Assembly (NCBI RefSeq): GCF_023897015.1
Contig: NZ_JAMHFY010000004.1
Location: forward strand, 186,001-250,000
Source: Desulfosporosinus nitroreducens
GTDB lineage: Bacteria > Bacillota > Desulfitobacteriia > Desulfitobacteriales > Desulfitobacteriaceae
DNA length: 64,000 bases
Reading direction: 5' to 3'
Shown: positions 24,943 through 33,741 of the stretch, in pieces
Position numbering within the stretch: position 1 is the stretch's first letter
Layout of the letters: each line of letters starts with the position of its first letter
The notes under the pieces: model-generated
Databases searched by the model: none
What the model was told of the DNA's origin: nothing
What the model saw: only the letters and a program-made list of their open reading frames with translations
Translations under genes and position numbers: made by a program

Positions 24943-25809
24943 CTATCTGCCTGCAAGCAAGATCCCGGTGTTAACAATATGACGTTTCATCCCCAGTTCC
25001 TCGGCTGTATAGCCGAGCGCTAATCCTATCAACTGAGTCAGGTGAAGGGCCGGGATATCATCATTTGCATTTACGGCCCGCTTGCCTTCAGGTTGATACA
25101 TATCCAGTTGCATTTGACAGAGCGGGCATGGGGTTACCGTACAGTCGGCACCACCCTCAAGTGCACTCAAGTTAATAGTTCCCGTTGCTTTCATTGTATC
25201 TTCTTTGCTAGTAAAGACAGAATGGAAACCACAGCATTTCAAACGAGCATCAAACAGTACTGGCTCAGCACCTAAAGCCCGGATCAAATCTTCAAGAGAG
25301 TGCGGATTGGCATGGTCCTCAAAGCCCATAATGTGGGGCGGACGGAGAATGTGACAACCATAGTACCCTGCCACTTTCATTCCCTTGAGTGGCCTTTTGA
25401 CCTTTTTCTTCAGTTTATCCAGCCCGTAGTCTTTAATCAACATCCACAGAAAGTGGGTTACTGGGCTTGTCCCTGTATACTCGAGACCGGCTTGTTGCAA
25501 GGCCGGATTGACAAGCTCTTTTGCTCCATTATCCAATTCATGTTTAGCTTCCCGAAGCATCAAGGTGCACGTATTACATACGGTAAGAACGGGCAACCCC
25601 ATTTTTTCTGCTAAAGCGATGTTTCTAGCATTAACTGCAAGAGCTGCAGTTTTATCATAATCCTGAAGGTGGGATCCTCCGCAACAGGTCCAGCCTGGGA
25701 TCTCGACAAGCTCGATTCCTAAGGCCTGGGCTACTTTCGTTGTCGCGGTATAAGCTTCCTGGCTGGCGCCTTCTAAGACGCAGCCCGGGAAAAATGCATA
25801 TTTCATCAT
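24943..25809 (-). CDS. CCG-domain subunit of fumarate reductase/succinate dehydrogenase (SdhE/HdrB-like)
   Basis: This 288-residue protein has two CCG domains: [11 protein letters not shown] with VCNTCTLML, then [11 protein letters not shown] with [10 protein letters not shown]. In HdrB such motifs bind non-cubane [4Fe-4S] clusters, and in the archaeal/epsilonproteobacterial SdhE type this subunit stands in for the cytochrome b anchor. It has no clear transmembrane helix. The gene overlaps frdB by four bases, so it is the last gene of the operon. Its electron partner (quinone, thiol or another donor) is not evident from sequence. Confidence 0.87.
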   Translation of the reverse strand: MMKYAFFPGCVLEGASQEAYTATTKVAQALGIELVEIPGWTCCGGSHLQDYDKTAALAVNARNIALAEKMGLPVLTVCNTCTLMLREAKHELDNGAKELVNPALQQAGLEYTGTSPVTHFLWMLIKDYGLDKLKKKVKRPLKGMKVAGYYGCHILRPPHIMGFEDHANPHSLEDLIRALGAEPVLFDARLKCCGFHSVFTSKEDTMKATGTINLSALEGGADCTVTPCPLCQMQLDMYQPEGKRAVNANDDIPALHLTQLIGLALGYTAEELGMKRHIVNTGILLAGR

Positions 25810-26837
25810 TTCGCTGCCTCCTTAGGTCTTTGGATGTCTGGATTAGTATGAGCCTCAGAACGTTTCGCGTTAGCTATATTTCTTGCCTTTTCAGACTCCT
25901 TAACGGCCAGAATAATGGCACGCACTTCAGCCACTTCCTTAATCGGTTTCGGGAACATATGCGCTGGATTCAATTTCCCTTTGCTCATGAGGCGAAGCGC
26001 AAACGGTATATTGCCAATCGATTTGACGAGTCCGTCCGTCTTGACTGCCATCATGCCTTCATTTAAGCGACCTGTCTTCTGGATGTCATCTAGGAAGGCT
26101 TTTGCGTGGCGAACCCCTGAATGCTCCACAAGTCCTTTAGCAATCGCCTCTTGCCGAAGGTTAGAGATATCCTCAGCCGGAGATAGGCCTTTTGGACATT
26201 TAGTAACGCATTCTTGACAATGCTGGCATTTCCAAGCCCCATGGTTAATGGCTGCACTTAGCCGTTCAACCGGGTTCTTGTCTCGCGAATCAGCCACAAA
26301 TCGTTGGGCCTTGGTGAAAACAAAGGGCTCCAAGAAATCGCTGTTATTCCCACTCAGTTTATTACACTCTGAAGCACAGCAACCACAGAGAATACAATCC
26401 GAGTTCTTGTTAATTTTCTTAAAGTCCTCAGGACTTTGACGGCAGCCTGATTCTTTGTTAAATTCATCCTTTGGCATGAGCCAAGGTTTCAGTTCAGCCA
26501 GTCGCTCTGCCTTCGGTTCCCAGTCCACGACCAAGTCACGAATCAGTTTAAAGTTTTGGAGAGGTTCAAGAATTAAGGTGTCGCTCTCCCAACGTTTAAG
26601 CATTTTATCCAACGGTGTCTCACAGGCGAGCGTGGCCTGGCCGTTCACCCGTACTGCGCAGGCACCACAAATGGCATGACGGCAAGAGGCCGTGAAATTT
26701 AAACTGGGGTCAAGAGTCTCTTTAATCTGGATGAGGGCCCAAAGAATCGTTTTTCCGGGTTGATGGTCGAGTGTATATTCCTGGATCCAGCTTTCTTGAC
26801 CATCAAAACGTTGGATTTTAAACGTTATCTTGCGCAT
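25806..26837 (-). CDS. frdB: Iron-sulfur subunit of fumarate reductase/succinate dehydrogenase
   Basis: The N-terminal plant-type ferredoxin domain carries CRHAICGAC and a distal Cys for [2Fe-2S]. The C-terminal part has [11 protein letters not shown] for [4Fe-4S] and [15 protein letters not shown] for the third cluster. In classical SdhB/FrdB the third motif has a hydrophobic residue where this protein has its second Cys, and holds [3Fe-4S]; four Cys in CxxCxxCxxxCP spacing suggest [4Fe-4S] instead, as proposed for SdhE-type enzymes. At 343 residues it is about 100 longer than classical SdhB, with an unassigned C-terminal extension ending in a charged tail. Confidence 0.92.
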   Translation of the reverse strand: MRKITFKIQRFDGQESWIQEYTLDHQPGKTILWALIQIKETLDPSLNFTASCRHAICGACAVRVNGQATLACETPLDKMLKRWESDTLILEPLQNFKLIRDLVVDWEPKAERLAELKPWLMPKDEFNKESGCRQSPEDFKKINKNSDCILCGCCASECNKLSGNNSDFLEPFVFTKAQRFVADSRDKNPVERLSAAINHGAWKCQHCQECVTKCPKGLSPAEDISNLRQEAIAKGLVEHSGVRHAKAFLDDIQKTGRLNEGMMAVKTDGLVKSIGNIPFALRLMSKGKLNPAHMFPKPIKEVAEVRAIILAVKESEKARNIANAKRSEAHTNPDIQRPKEAAK

Positions 26838-28546
26838 TAGTACTTCCTTTCTACCGGTTGGTACTTTGTAACAACCACCGGTCGATATGAGAGTTTATAC
26901 TGCGATCCTTGTTTCGAAATGATCGTGTGTTTTAAGAAGTTCTCGTCATCCCGATTCATATAGTCTTCCCGCTTATGAGAACCTCGGCTTTCTTTACGGT
27001 TCAAAGCTCCCATCACGACGGCTTTTGCTACTAAGAGCAAGTTCCCCAGTTCGGTGTATTGGACAAATGCGGTGTTATAAATCTTAGAAGGATCTCCGAC
27101 CACACATTTCTTATACTCGGCAATGAGTTCGTCAATGATTTGAGTCGCTTTTTTCATCTCACTTTCTTTGCGGAAAACCCCGACATTGTACCACATAGTT
27201 TCCGAGAGACGATCCCGGATCGAAGCAACAGATGGTCCATCTGTACGGGCTACTGTACTACTAAAGCTGTTCTCCCACTGACGGACAAGTTCATTTACTT
27301 TTTGTTCACTGCCAAAGTCCAATGTTTTGGCCGCTTCAGCCGCCGCTTTTCCAGCGACCTTACCGAACAGAACCACATCAGCCGTTGAGTTTCCACCGAG
27401 ACGGTTGGCCCCATGGATCGATAGGCACGCACATTCACCCGTTGCATATAACCCTTTAAGATCGGTTCCACAGGTTCTGTAATCCGTGACATCGATACCG
27501 CCCATGGAGTAGTGGCAACTTGGGCGGATTGGAATCGGTTGGTCAATCGGGTCAATCCCTTCAAAGGTGATAGCGAGGTCTCTGATTTGCGGTAGACGTT
27601 CTAAGATCTTTTCCCGTCCTAAGTGCCTCAAGTCGAGCTGCACATAGGCCTGCATTCCTTCCCCAAAACCGCGACCCTCTTTAATTTCTATTTCAATGGC
27701 TTGTGAAACGAGGTCGCGGGTTGCAAGTTCCAACTTCTCCGGGGCATACCGTTTCATGAAACGTTCCCCTTGATTGTTGAGGAGATAGCCTCCTTCTCCG
27801 CGGCACGCTTCCGACATCAAAATTCCTGTGCCCGCCAGACCCGTCGGGTGAAACTGAACAAACTCGGGGTCTTTCAAGGCCACTCCAGCTCTTAACGCTG
27901 CAGCCATTCCGTCACCGGTCGAGGCGAAGGGGTTGGTGGTCCGCAGCCAGTACATCCGCCCAGCTCCACCGGTTGCTAGTACTACGGTTTTAGCCATGAT
28001 CGGCTGAATTTCTCCTGTTTTCATATCCATTGCAACCACACCCGTCACCCGATCGTTTTCAACCACAAGATCTAACAGGAGCCATTCGACCAGGACATTG
28101 ACACCGTTTTTGAGACATTGCTCGTATAGGGTATGGAGAATGACCGACCCGACCTTGTCCGAAGAGTAACATGTCCGAGGAGCAGATTGTCCTCCGAAGG
28201 GACGTTGGGCAATGGTACCACTTTCAAGTCGTGAGAAGGGAACGCCGTAATAGTCTAATTCACGAATCGTTTCAGGCATATGCTCACAAAAAAACTCAAT
28301 GGCATCCTGGTCTCCGAGGAAATCGCTTCCTTTGACCGTATCAAACGTGTGTTTTTCAATGGTGTCGGTTGGGTCTGCGTTTTTCAAAACAGCATTGGTT
28401 CCACCCTGTGCACAACAGGTTGCAGAACGTGTTGGGAAAACCTTAGACATCAGAGCAACGTTAAGGCCCTGCTGCGAGGAGGCGACCAGAGCCGCCTGCA
28501 TACCAGACCCACCGCTTCCGATGACGAGAATATCGAACTTAAGCAT
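26837..28546 (-). CDS. frdA: Flavoprotein subunit of fumarate reductase/succinate dehydrogenase, lacking the FAD-linking His
   Basis: This 569-residue subunit has the FAD-binding GSGGSGMQAALVA at the N-terminus, substrate residues in VQFHPTGL, RGEGGYLLNNQGERF and PSCHYSMGG, and HGANRLGGNSTAD near residue 380. Classical SdhA/FrdA attach FAD covalently through the His in RSHTVxAxGG; here the aligned sequence is RSATCCAQGG, so Ala42 replaces His. No Tat signal is present, so it is cytoplasmic. In E. coli FrdA, loss of this His is known to spare fumarate reduction but impair succinate oxidation, so I infer a fumarate reductase. It overlaps frdB by one base. Confidence 0.92.
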   Translation of the reverse strand: MLKFDILVIGSGGSGMQAALVASSQQGLNVALMSKVFPTRSATCCAQGGTNAVLKNADPTDTIEKHTFDTVKGSDFLGDQDAIEFFCEHMPETIRELDYYGVPFSRLESGTIAQRPFGGQSAPRTCYSSDKVGSVILHTLYEQCLKNGVNVLVEWLLLDLVVENDRVTGVVAMDMKTGEIQPIMAKTVVLATGGAGRMYWLRTTNPFASTGDGMAAALRAGVALKDPEFVQFHPTGLAGTGILMSEACRGEGGYLLNNQGERFMKRYAPEKLELATRDLVSQAIEIEIKEGRGFGEGMQAYVQLDLRHLGREKILERLPQIRDLAITFEGIDPIDQPIPIRPSCHYSMGGIDVTDYRTCGTDLKGLYATGECACLSIHGANRLGGNSTADVVLFGKVAGKAAAEAAKTLDFGSEQKVNELVRQWENSFSSTVARTDGPSVASIRDRLSETMWYNVGVFRKESEMKKATQIIDELIAEYKKCVVGDPSKIYNTAFVQYTELGNLLLVAKAVVMGALNRKESRGSHKREDYMNRDDENFLKHTIISKQGSQYKLSYRPVVVTKYQPVERKY

Positions 28547-28550
28547 GATG

Positions 28551-29105
28551 TCACCTCTTATATTGTTGTTGTCCGACTTCGTAGAAATTTCGTCCTTCGC
28601 TGTCTATAGCGACGATTGCCGGGAAATCTTCGACAATAAGCCTTGCATGAGCTTCCGAGCCCAGATCTTCATAAGCCAGGACTTCGTAACTCTTAATGCT
28701 CTTGGCAATGAGAGCTGCAGCACCACCGATCGCTACAAAGTAAACCGCGCCATGCTTTTTCATCGCTTCAACGACCTCTGCGGAACGATACCCTTTGCCG
28801 ATCATGCCACGAAGTCCTTGTTCAATTATTTTAGGGGCATAAGCATCCATACGACCACTGGTTGTGGGGCCGGCAGAGCCGATAGGCTGTCCTGGTTTTG
28901 CCGGTGCGGGCCCAACGTAGTAGATAATTTGATCCGTGAGATCCGTAGGCAGTGTTTCCCCGCGGTCAAGCCCTTCAACCATGCGTTTATGGGCCGCATC
29001 ACGGCCGGTATAAATCACTCCGGAGATTAAAACACTGTCACCTGCTTGGAGACTACGAGCCTTTTCCTCAGTTAAAGGAAGTGTTATGCGAATTGGTTCT
29101 GACAT
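28551..29105 (-). CDS. Class I fumarase, beta (C-terminal) subunit
   Basis: The 184-residue product matches the C-terminal domain of Fe-S hydro-lyases. YVGPAPAKPGQPIGSAGPTT and SGRMDAYAPKIIEQGLRGMIG are characteristic, and GAVYFVAIGGAAALIAKSI carries the catalytic region. It pairs with the alpha subunit to interconvert malate and fumarate. Tartrate dehydratase is a sister family, but operon context with fumarate reductase supports fumarase. It is 14 bases after the alpha gene and four bases before frdA. Confidence 0.9.
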   Translation of the reverse strand: MSEPIRITLPLTEEKARSLQAGDSVLISGVIYTGRDAAHKRMVEGLDRGETLPTDLTDQIIYYVGPAPAKPGQPIGSAGPTTSGRMDAYAPKIIEQGLRGMIGKGYRSAEVVEAMKKHGAVYFVAIGGAAALIAKSIKSYEVLAYEDLGSEAHARLIVEDFPAIVAIDSEGRNFYEVGQQQYKR

Positions 29106-29119
29106 TTTATAGCTACCCC

Positions 29120-29965
29120 CTACAGTTCAATTTCTGCATGCCGTGTGGCATGACAGTTGATGTTAATCGCAACGGGCATACAGGCAATATGGGTGGGATA
29201 ATACTCGATATTCACAGCTAGAGCCGTAACCCGTCCACCCAAACCTTGAGGACCGATGCCACTGTTATTGACAAGTACCAGAAGCTCTTGTTCCAAGGCG
29301 GCATAGTCTGGATGAGAGTTGCGCACCGTAAGTGGACGGGCGAGCGCTTTCTTGGAAAGGAATGCAGCTTTTTCCATGGTGCCGCCTACGCCAATGCCGA
29401 TGACGATCGGAGGGCAAGGATTAGAACCAGCAGCGGTAATGGTATCAAGCACGAACTTTTTCACAGCTTCAACACCGTCTGAGGGCTTGAACATTTTCAA
29501 GGTGCTCATGTTTTCACTGCCGCCGCCTTTCGGAGCGAAAACTATTTTAATCTTGTCTCCCGGAACAATAGAAACGTGCAGCATTGCCGGGGTATTATTT
29601 TTGGTGTTCACACGATCAAACATTGGCTCTCCAACGATCGATTTACGCAAGTACCCTTCCGTATATCCTTTCGCAACCCCAGCATTAACGGCATCCTCCA
29701 AATTACCGCCGATGATGTGGACATCCTGCCCAATTTCCATAAAGATGACGGACATTCCAGTATCTTGGCAGATCGGACGCTCCTCGTCTCTCGCAATGCA
29801 AGCATTTTTAATAATTTGGCCTAAGATGTCTTTACCAAGCGGCGATTCTTCTTTTTCCTGACCTGAGACCAAGGCATCAAACACATCGCTCGTTAGATAG
29901 TAGTTAGCATCAACCGCAAGTTTGGCGATAGCCTCTGTAATTTGTACGGCTTCAATTGTACGCAT
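29120..29965 (-). CDS. Class I fumarase, alpha (N-terminal) subunit
   Basis: From the ATG at 29965 (AAAGGGG ribosome site) the product is 281 residues. It matches the N-terminal domain of Fe-S fumarase/tartrate dehydratase: IKNACIARDEERPICQDTG with the first cluster Cys, then APKGGGSENMSTLKMF and GSNPCPPIVIGIGVGGTMEK, and HIACMPVAININCHATRH near the end. The [4Fe-4S] cluster would be oxygen-sensitive, fitting an anaerobe. An upstream in-frame extension to 30037 overlaps the transporter gene and lacks a ribosome site. Confidence 0.91.
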   Translation of the reverse strand: MRTIEAVQITEAIAKLAVDANYYLTSDVFDALVSGQEKEESPLGKDILGQIIKNACIARDEERPICQDTGMSVIFMEIGQDVHIIGGNLEDAVNAGVAKGYTEGYLRKSIVGEPMFDRVNTKNNTPAMLHVSIVPGDKIKIVFAPKGGGSENMSTLKMFKPSDGVEAVKKFVLDTITAAGSNPCPPIVIGIGVGGTMEKAAFLSKKALARPLTVRNSHPDYAALEQELLVLVNNSGIGPQGLGGRVTALAVNIEYYPTHIACMPVAININCHATRHAEIEL

Positions 29966-29988
29966 CGTTTTATCCCCTTTCAATTTTC

Positions 29989-31392
29989 CTACCAAAGCCC
30001 GAGAACTTTCCACCACATGGAACCTAGACCGACCCAAATGATCAGGTTAACTATCGATGATATAAATCCGAGTTTCCACCATGTTCCTTGATCCACATAA
30101 CCCGCACCAAAGTAAATAGGAGAAGGACCCGCAGCATAGTGTGTCAAGGACATACAGAGATTTGACATAAAAGCGAAGGAAAGTGCCACCAGATAAGCAG
30201 GCGCGCCAGCGGTTACTGCCACCGAAGCGAAAGCAGCATACATTGCTGTAATGTGGGCAGTTAAACTTGCAAATCCATAGTGTGCATACATATAAACGAC
30301 GATGAGGATTAAGAATGCCCAAATCCAAGGAATTCCGGCAATGCTTGCACCGACGGTCTTGGCAAACCAAGGAATAAAACCAAGTTTGGAGAGATTATCC
30401 GCCAGTGCGACCAGTGCACCCATCCACACTAGAGTGTCCCATGTGCCTTTTTCAGCAAGGATTTCTTTCCACTCAATAGCCTTAAACATCAGCATTACGG
30501 CAACGCCGAGCATCGCTACGATTGTGGCATCAATCTTCGTGAACTGTGATGTTCCCCAGAGAATCAGTGCACTGATAAAGACAAAGGCCACAACTTTTTC
30601 TCCGTAACTCATCGAGCCCATCTTAGCCAGTTCTCTAACAGCCAATTCTTTAGCTTCGGGTGTTTTCTTAATTTCAGGCGGATAAATTTTGTAAAGAAGA
30701 TATGGGATAACGATTAAGGAAATAAGACCAGGGACAATTGCAGCAAGGGCCCAGAGACCCCAAGTTAGATTAACGTTAAGTGTTTTCGCAGCAAGTAAAG
30801 CAACCAACGCATTACCTGCCATAGACGTCAGGAACATCGCAGAAGTAATAGTGTTCCCTTGATAAGCTGTTTGCATGAGGTAAGCCCCAATTTTACGCGA
30901 AGAGGTTTCAGGTTCTGAACCGAACGCAGTAGCCAAACTTCTGACAATCGGGAAGATAACTCCACCAGCACGAGCAGTATTAGAAGGGGTTGCAGGGCTA
31001 AGAATCAAATCACTAAGCACAATGGTATATCCGAGTTTTAACGTGCTGTCACCGAACGCACGAATGAGGGTGTACGCAATACGGAGACCCAATCCTGTTT
31101 TTACAAAACCAATCGCAAATATGAACGCAGAAACGATGAGCCAAATTATGCTATTCGAGAAACCAGCTAAAGCATCTGCCGGTTTAAGCACACCGACAAG
31201 AGCGGTAAAGGTCACACTGATAAACGCAAGAGCACCGATCGGTAGGGGTTGGAGTATAAAGCCCAGAATTGTAGCAACAAAGATTGCAAAGAGATGCCAA
31301 GCTGGCGCTTTTAATCCCATCGGAACAGGCATAAACCAAATCAACATACCGACTAAAATTGGAATCAAACCACGAACCAGCTTATTATTCAA
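29989..31392 (-). CDS. DASS-family dicarboxylate transporter
   Basis: This 467-residue membrane protein of the divalent anion:Na+ symporter family (CitT/TtdT/SLC13-like) has about 12 hydrophobic segments. The two SNT-type motifs are visible: SPATPSNTARAGGVIFPI near residue 135 and SLTHYAAGPSPIYF near 420. CitT-type members exchange an incoming di- or tricarboxylate for succinate. As first gene of the fumarase-fumarate reductase operon it may import malate/fumarate and export succinate. The start is TTG at 31392, seven bases after AAGGGGAGAA. Confidence 0.9.
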   Translation of the reverse strand: MNNKLVRGLIPILVGMLIWFMPVPMGLKAPAWHLFAIFVATILGFILQPLPIGALAFISVTFTALVGVLKPADALAGFSNSIIWLIVSAFIFAIGFVKTGLGLRIAYTLIRAFGDSTLKLGYTIVLSDLILSPATPSNTARAGGVIFPIVRSLATAFGSEPETSSRKIGAYLMQTAYQGNTITSAMFLTSMAGNALVALLAAKTLNVNLTWGLWALAAIVPGLISLIVIPYLLYKIYPPEIKKTPEAKELAVRELAKMGSMSYGEKVVAFVFISALILWGTSQFTKIDATIVAMLGVAVMLMFKAIEWKEILAEKGTWDTLVWMGALVALADNLSKLGFIPWFAKTVGASIAGIPWIWAFLILIVVYMYAHYGFASLTAHITAMYAAFASVAVTAGAPAYLVALSFAFMSNLCMSLTHYAAGPSPIYFGAGYVDQGTWWKLGFISSIVNLIIWVGLGSMWWKVLGLW

Positions 31393-31793
31393 TTTATTTC
31401 TCCCCTTTAATTTTGTCTGTTCAAATGCTCATATCCGGTACCTGAATGTGAACATTTGCACTATCTTTGCATGGCTTTATATTAACATTTCGAAAGTGTA
31501 CATTCTATCTTTCTTTAATTACAAAATGATTAATAAAGTTAAACAACAATAACACTAGTCTTGTTCATATCTTTTATCATGAATTAGGCAATACTATAGG
31601 TTAATCTTACCATCTTACGGAGTTATTCAAGAATATATTTTAAATATTGCACTATTCAATAATATTTACTAACTAGACACACTCTTCATTCCCTAATAGT
31701 ACAATTATTTTCCAATCTCCTTCAATAGTTTAAAATTAGCTTCAATATCTTATAATTGTGCCTTGCTTTTACATTAAGCATGAAGGAATAGAA

Positions 31794-31843
31794 TAAAGTC
31801 GTAGTTTCAACCGGCTGCCTGGTCGGTTGAAACTACGACTTTA
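31794..31843. promoter_or_regulatory. Perfect 20-bp inverted repeat in the divergent promoter region
   Basis: TAAAGTCGTAGTTTCAACCG (31794-31813) is exactly mirrored at 31824-31843 around a ten-base loop. It lies 122 bases upstream of the 2HCT transporter start. The flanking genes diverge, so no transcript needs to end here. An attenuator in the leader or a large operator are the simplest readings. The rest of the 31393-31965 gap is AT-rich with no gene seen. Confidence 0.7.
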
Positions 31844-31965
31844 CTCTTACTTTAGTTATATTTTGCTTTCTTTAGTTATAAAACAGTTAACATAATTAAT
31901 TAAACTGTTTAAATTGTTTGAAAAAACTTAATATGTGGAAGAAAAGAAATTCAGGAGGTGCTTCT

Positions 31966-33321
31966 ATGAGTTTGGCTATGAAAAAGGAAGTCCCAAATTC
32001 CAATTTATCTGGGAACAAGGAAATCTCATCTTCCAGTATTTTCTCCAAATTGTCAAGCGTAAAAGTCGGTGTTCTTCCCTTACCTCTCTATCTGATCTTG
32101 GCAGGGATCATTTTTGCTGCGTCTATGTACGGTCAACTTCCTGCAGATATGATCGGCGGCTTTGCGGTCATCATGGTTATGGGTATCCTTCTCGGAGATA
32201 TTGGGCTTAGAGTCCCCATTTTAAAAGAAATTGGCGGCCCTGCCATTTTGGCTATTCTTGTTCCATCTACTATGGTCTTTTACAATTTAATTAATCCTTC
32301 AGCCTTAAAAGCTATTACAGCTATCATGAAAACATCCAATTTCCTCTATTTTTATATTTCGGTTTTAGTCGTCGGCAGTATCCTTGGTATGAATCGGAAA
32401 GTTCTTGTTCAAGGGTTTGCGCGCATGTTTGTTCCTCTCATTGTTGGAACAGCTGCCGCTATTTCAGCCGGGTTACTCGTCGGTACTCTGTTTGGTTACT
32501 CCATTCACCGCACATTCTTTTATATTATTATCCCTATTGTCGGGGGAGGTATTGGGGAAGGTATACTTCCACTTTCTCTGGGTTATTCGGCTATTTTAAA
32601 TATACCCCAAGAAGCTCTTATCGGCCAACTTATTCCGGCGGCCGTTATTGGTAATATCGTCGCAATTGTATGCGCCGGATTATTAAAACGTTTAGGGGAA
32701 AAGAAACCTGAGCTTACCGGGAACGGTGTATTGGTAAAAACCGGTGATGACTCAGAAATCTTAAACGCCAAGGGCATGGCGGATAAACCGATCGACTTTC
32801 CGCTTATGGGAGCAGGTATTCTCATGGCTTGTGCCTTTTTCATCTTCGGTAAAGTAGCGAGCCCGTTTATCGGAATTCCAGGCGCAATTATTATGATTTT
32901 CGCCGCAGCCATCGTGAAGTATTTAAATATAATGCCCGCTAAAATGGAGCAAGGTTCGTTTCATCTGTACAAATTTGTATCTTCAAGTCTCACCTGGCCT
33001 TTGATGGTCGGTTTGGGTGTACTGTACACCCCATTGAAAGATGTCATCGCTACCGTAACTATTGGATACCTTGTGGTCTGTGCTTCTGTAGTTATAGCCA
33101 TGATCTCTTCCGGATATTTCATTGGTCGCTTTATGAACATGTATCCCATTGAGTCCGCTATTGTCACTGGGTGCCATAGTGGTCTGGGGGGAACAGGAGA
33201 CGTCGCTATTCTTTCTGCTTCCAATCGGATGGAATTAATGCCTTTTGCCCAGATCTCCACCCGAATTGGCGGCGCCTCGATGATTGTTCTTGCGACTATA
33301 TTAATAAAGCTCTGGCATTAA
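31966..33321 (+). CDS. 2-hydroxycarboxylate transporter (2HCT family; malate/citrate)
   Basis: From the ATG at 31966 (AGGAGGTG site) the product is 451 residues with about 11 transmembrane segments and two glycine-rich GGxG re-entrant loops: IPIVGGGIGEGILPLSLGYS and TGCHSGLGGTGDVAILSA. These match CitS/MaeN/CimH, Na+- or H+-coupled transporters of citrate and malate. The neighbouring malic enzyme points to malate. The first 16 codons of the longer open frame are excluded because the ribosome site lies within them. Confidence 0.92.
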   Translation: MSLAMKKEVPNSNLSGNKEISSSSIFSKLSSVKVGVLPLPLYLILAGIIFAASMYGQLPADMIGGFAVIMVMGILLGDIGLRVPILKEIGGPAILAILVPSTMVFYNLINPSALKAITAIMKTSNFLYFYISVLVVGSILGMNRKVLVQGFARMFVPLIVGTAAAISAGLLVGTLFGYSIHRTFFYIIIPIVGGGIGEGILPLSLGYSAILNIPQEALIGQLIPAAVIGNIVAIVCAGLLKRLGEKKPELTGNGVLVKTGDDSEILNAKGMADKPIDFPLMGAGILMACAFFIFGKVASPFIGIPGAIIMIFAAAIVKYLNIMPAKMEQGSFHLYKFVSSSLTWPLMVGLGVLYTPLKDVIATVTIGYLVVCASVVIAMISSGYFIGRFMNMYPIESAIVTGCHSGLGGTGDVAILSASNRMELMPFAQISTRIGGASMIVLATILIKLWH

Positions 33322-33328
33322 GGGACTT

Positions 33329-33650
33329 GTGTGACACAGCGCTCGGTCTTACGACGCAGAGCAAACTAACCGTTCAAGCTCCCTGCTTTGGGGAGCGGGG
33401 TTCCCGCCAGATGAGCCATCCTTGGCTCACTGGCGGCAGTGTACATCCTTGTACACTGCCCCGTATCTGGGGTCGGTCGCTTTAACGGAAGTTTGCTATT
33501 CTGCTTACGTAAAGACGTCGCGCTCGTGTCACACTGCGTCCCGGGCTTGGGTCGGGGAACGGAAAGTTGGGGTGACGGCACATTCTATGTGCACCGTCTG
33601 GTACTGGTACTGGTAGGGGTGCACGCCACTATGGATGGCAAAGCCGCGAT
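33329..33650. mobile_element. Large palindromic element after the 2HCT gene
   Basis: GTGTGACAC at 33329 is mirrored by GTGTCACAC ending at 33534. The next 45 bases inward also mirror imperfectly (GCAAACTAACCGTT against AACGGAAGTTTGC). The centre has two nested hairpins (GCCAGATGAGCCA with TGGCTCACTGGC, and CAGTGTACA with TGTACACTG). The following 33535-33650 is GC-rich with GCACC/GGTGC symmetry and may be part of the same insertion. No gene is seen. It lies between the transporter and malic enzyme genes. Confidence 0.7.
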
Positions 33651-33741
33651 GCATTCTAAAATAAGAACTTCTAAAATGCGGATCAGTTGCTTACCAATGT
33701 AATTTAAGGCATACCAAATGAGAAATCAGGAGGGTCTAACA

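Noticed and set aside
27059-28609. Long plus-strand frames opposite frdA and fumB, including a 243-codon frame at 28299-29030
   Set aside because: They are shadows of strongly conserved minus-strand genes; the sense proteins are clear.
31440-31480. Sigma-54 or CRP-type site upstream of the DASS gene
   Set aside because: TGTGAACATTT and TTTGCATGG fragments do not reach the spacing or symmetry of either consensus.
33422-33702. Plus-strand frames of 64-87 codons between the 2HCT gene and malic enzyme
   Set aside because: They lie in the palindromic element, lack ribosome sites and give no protein-like sequence.
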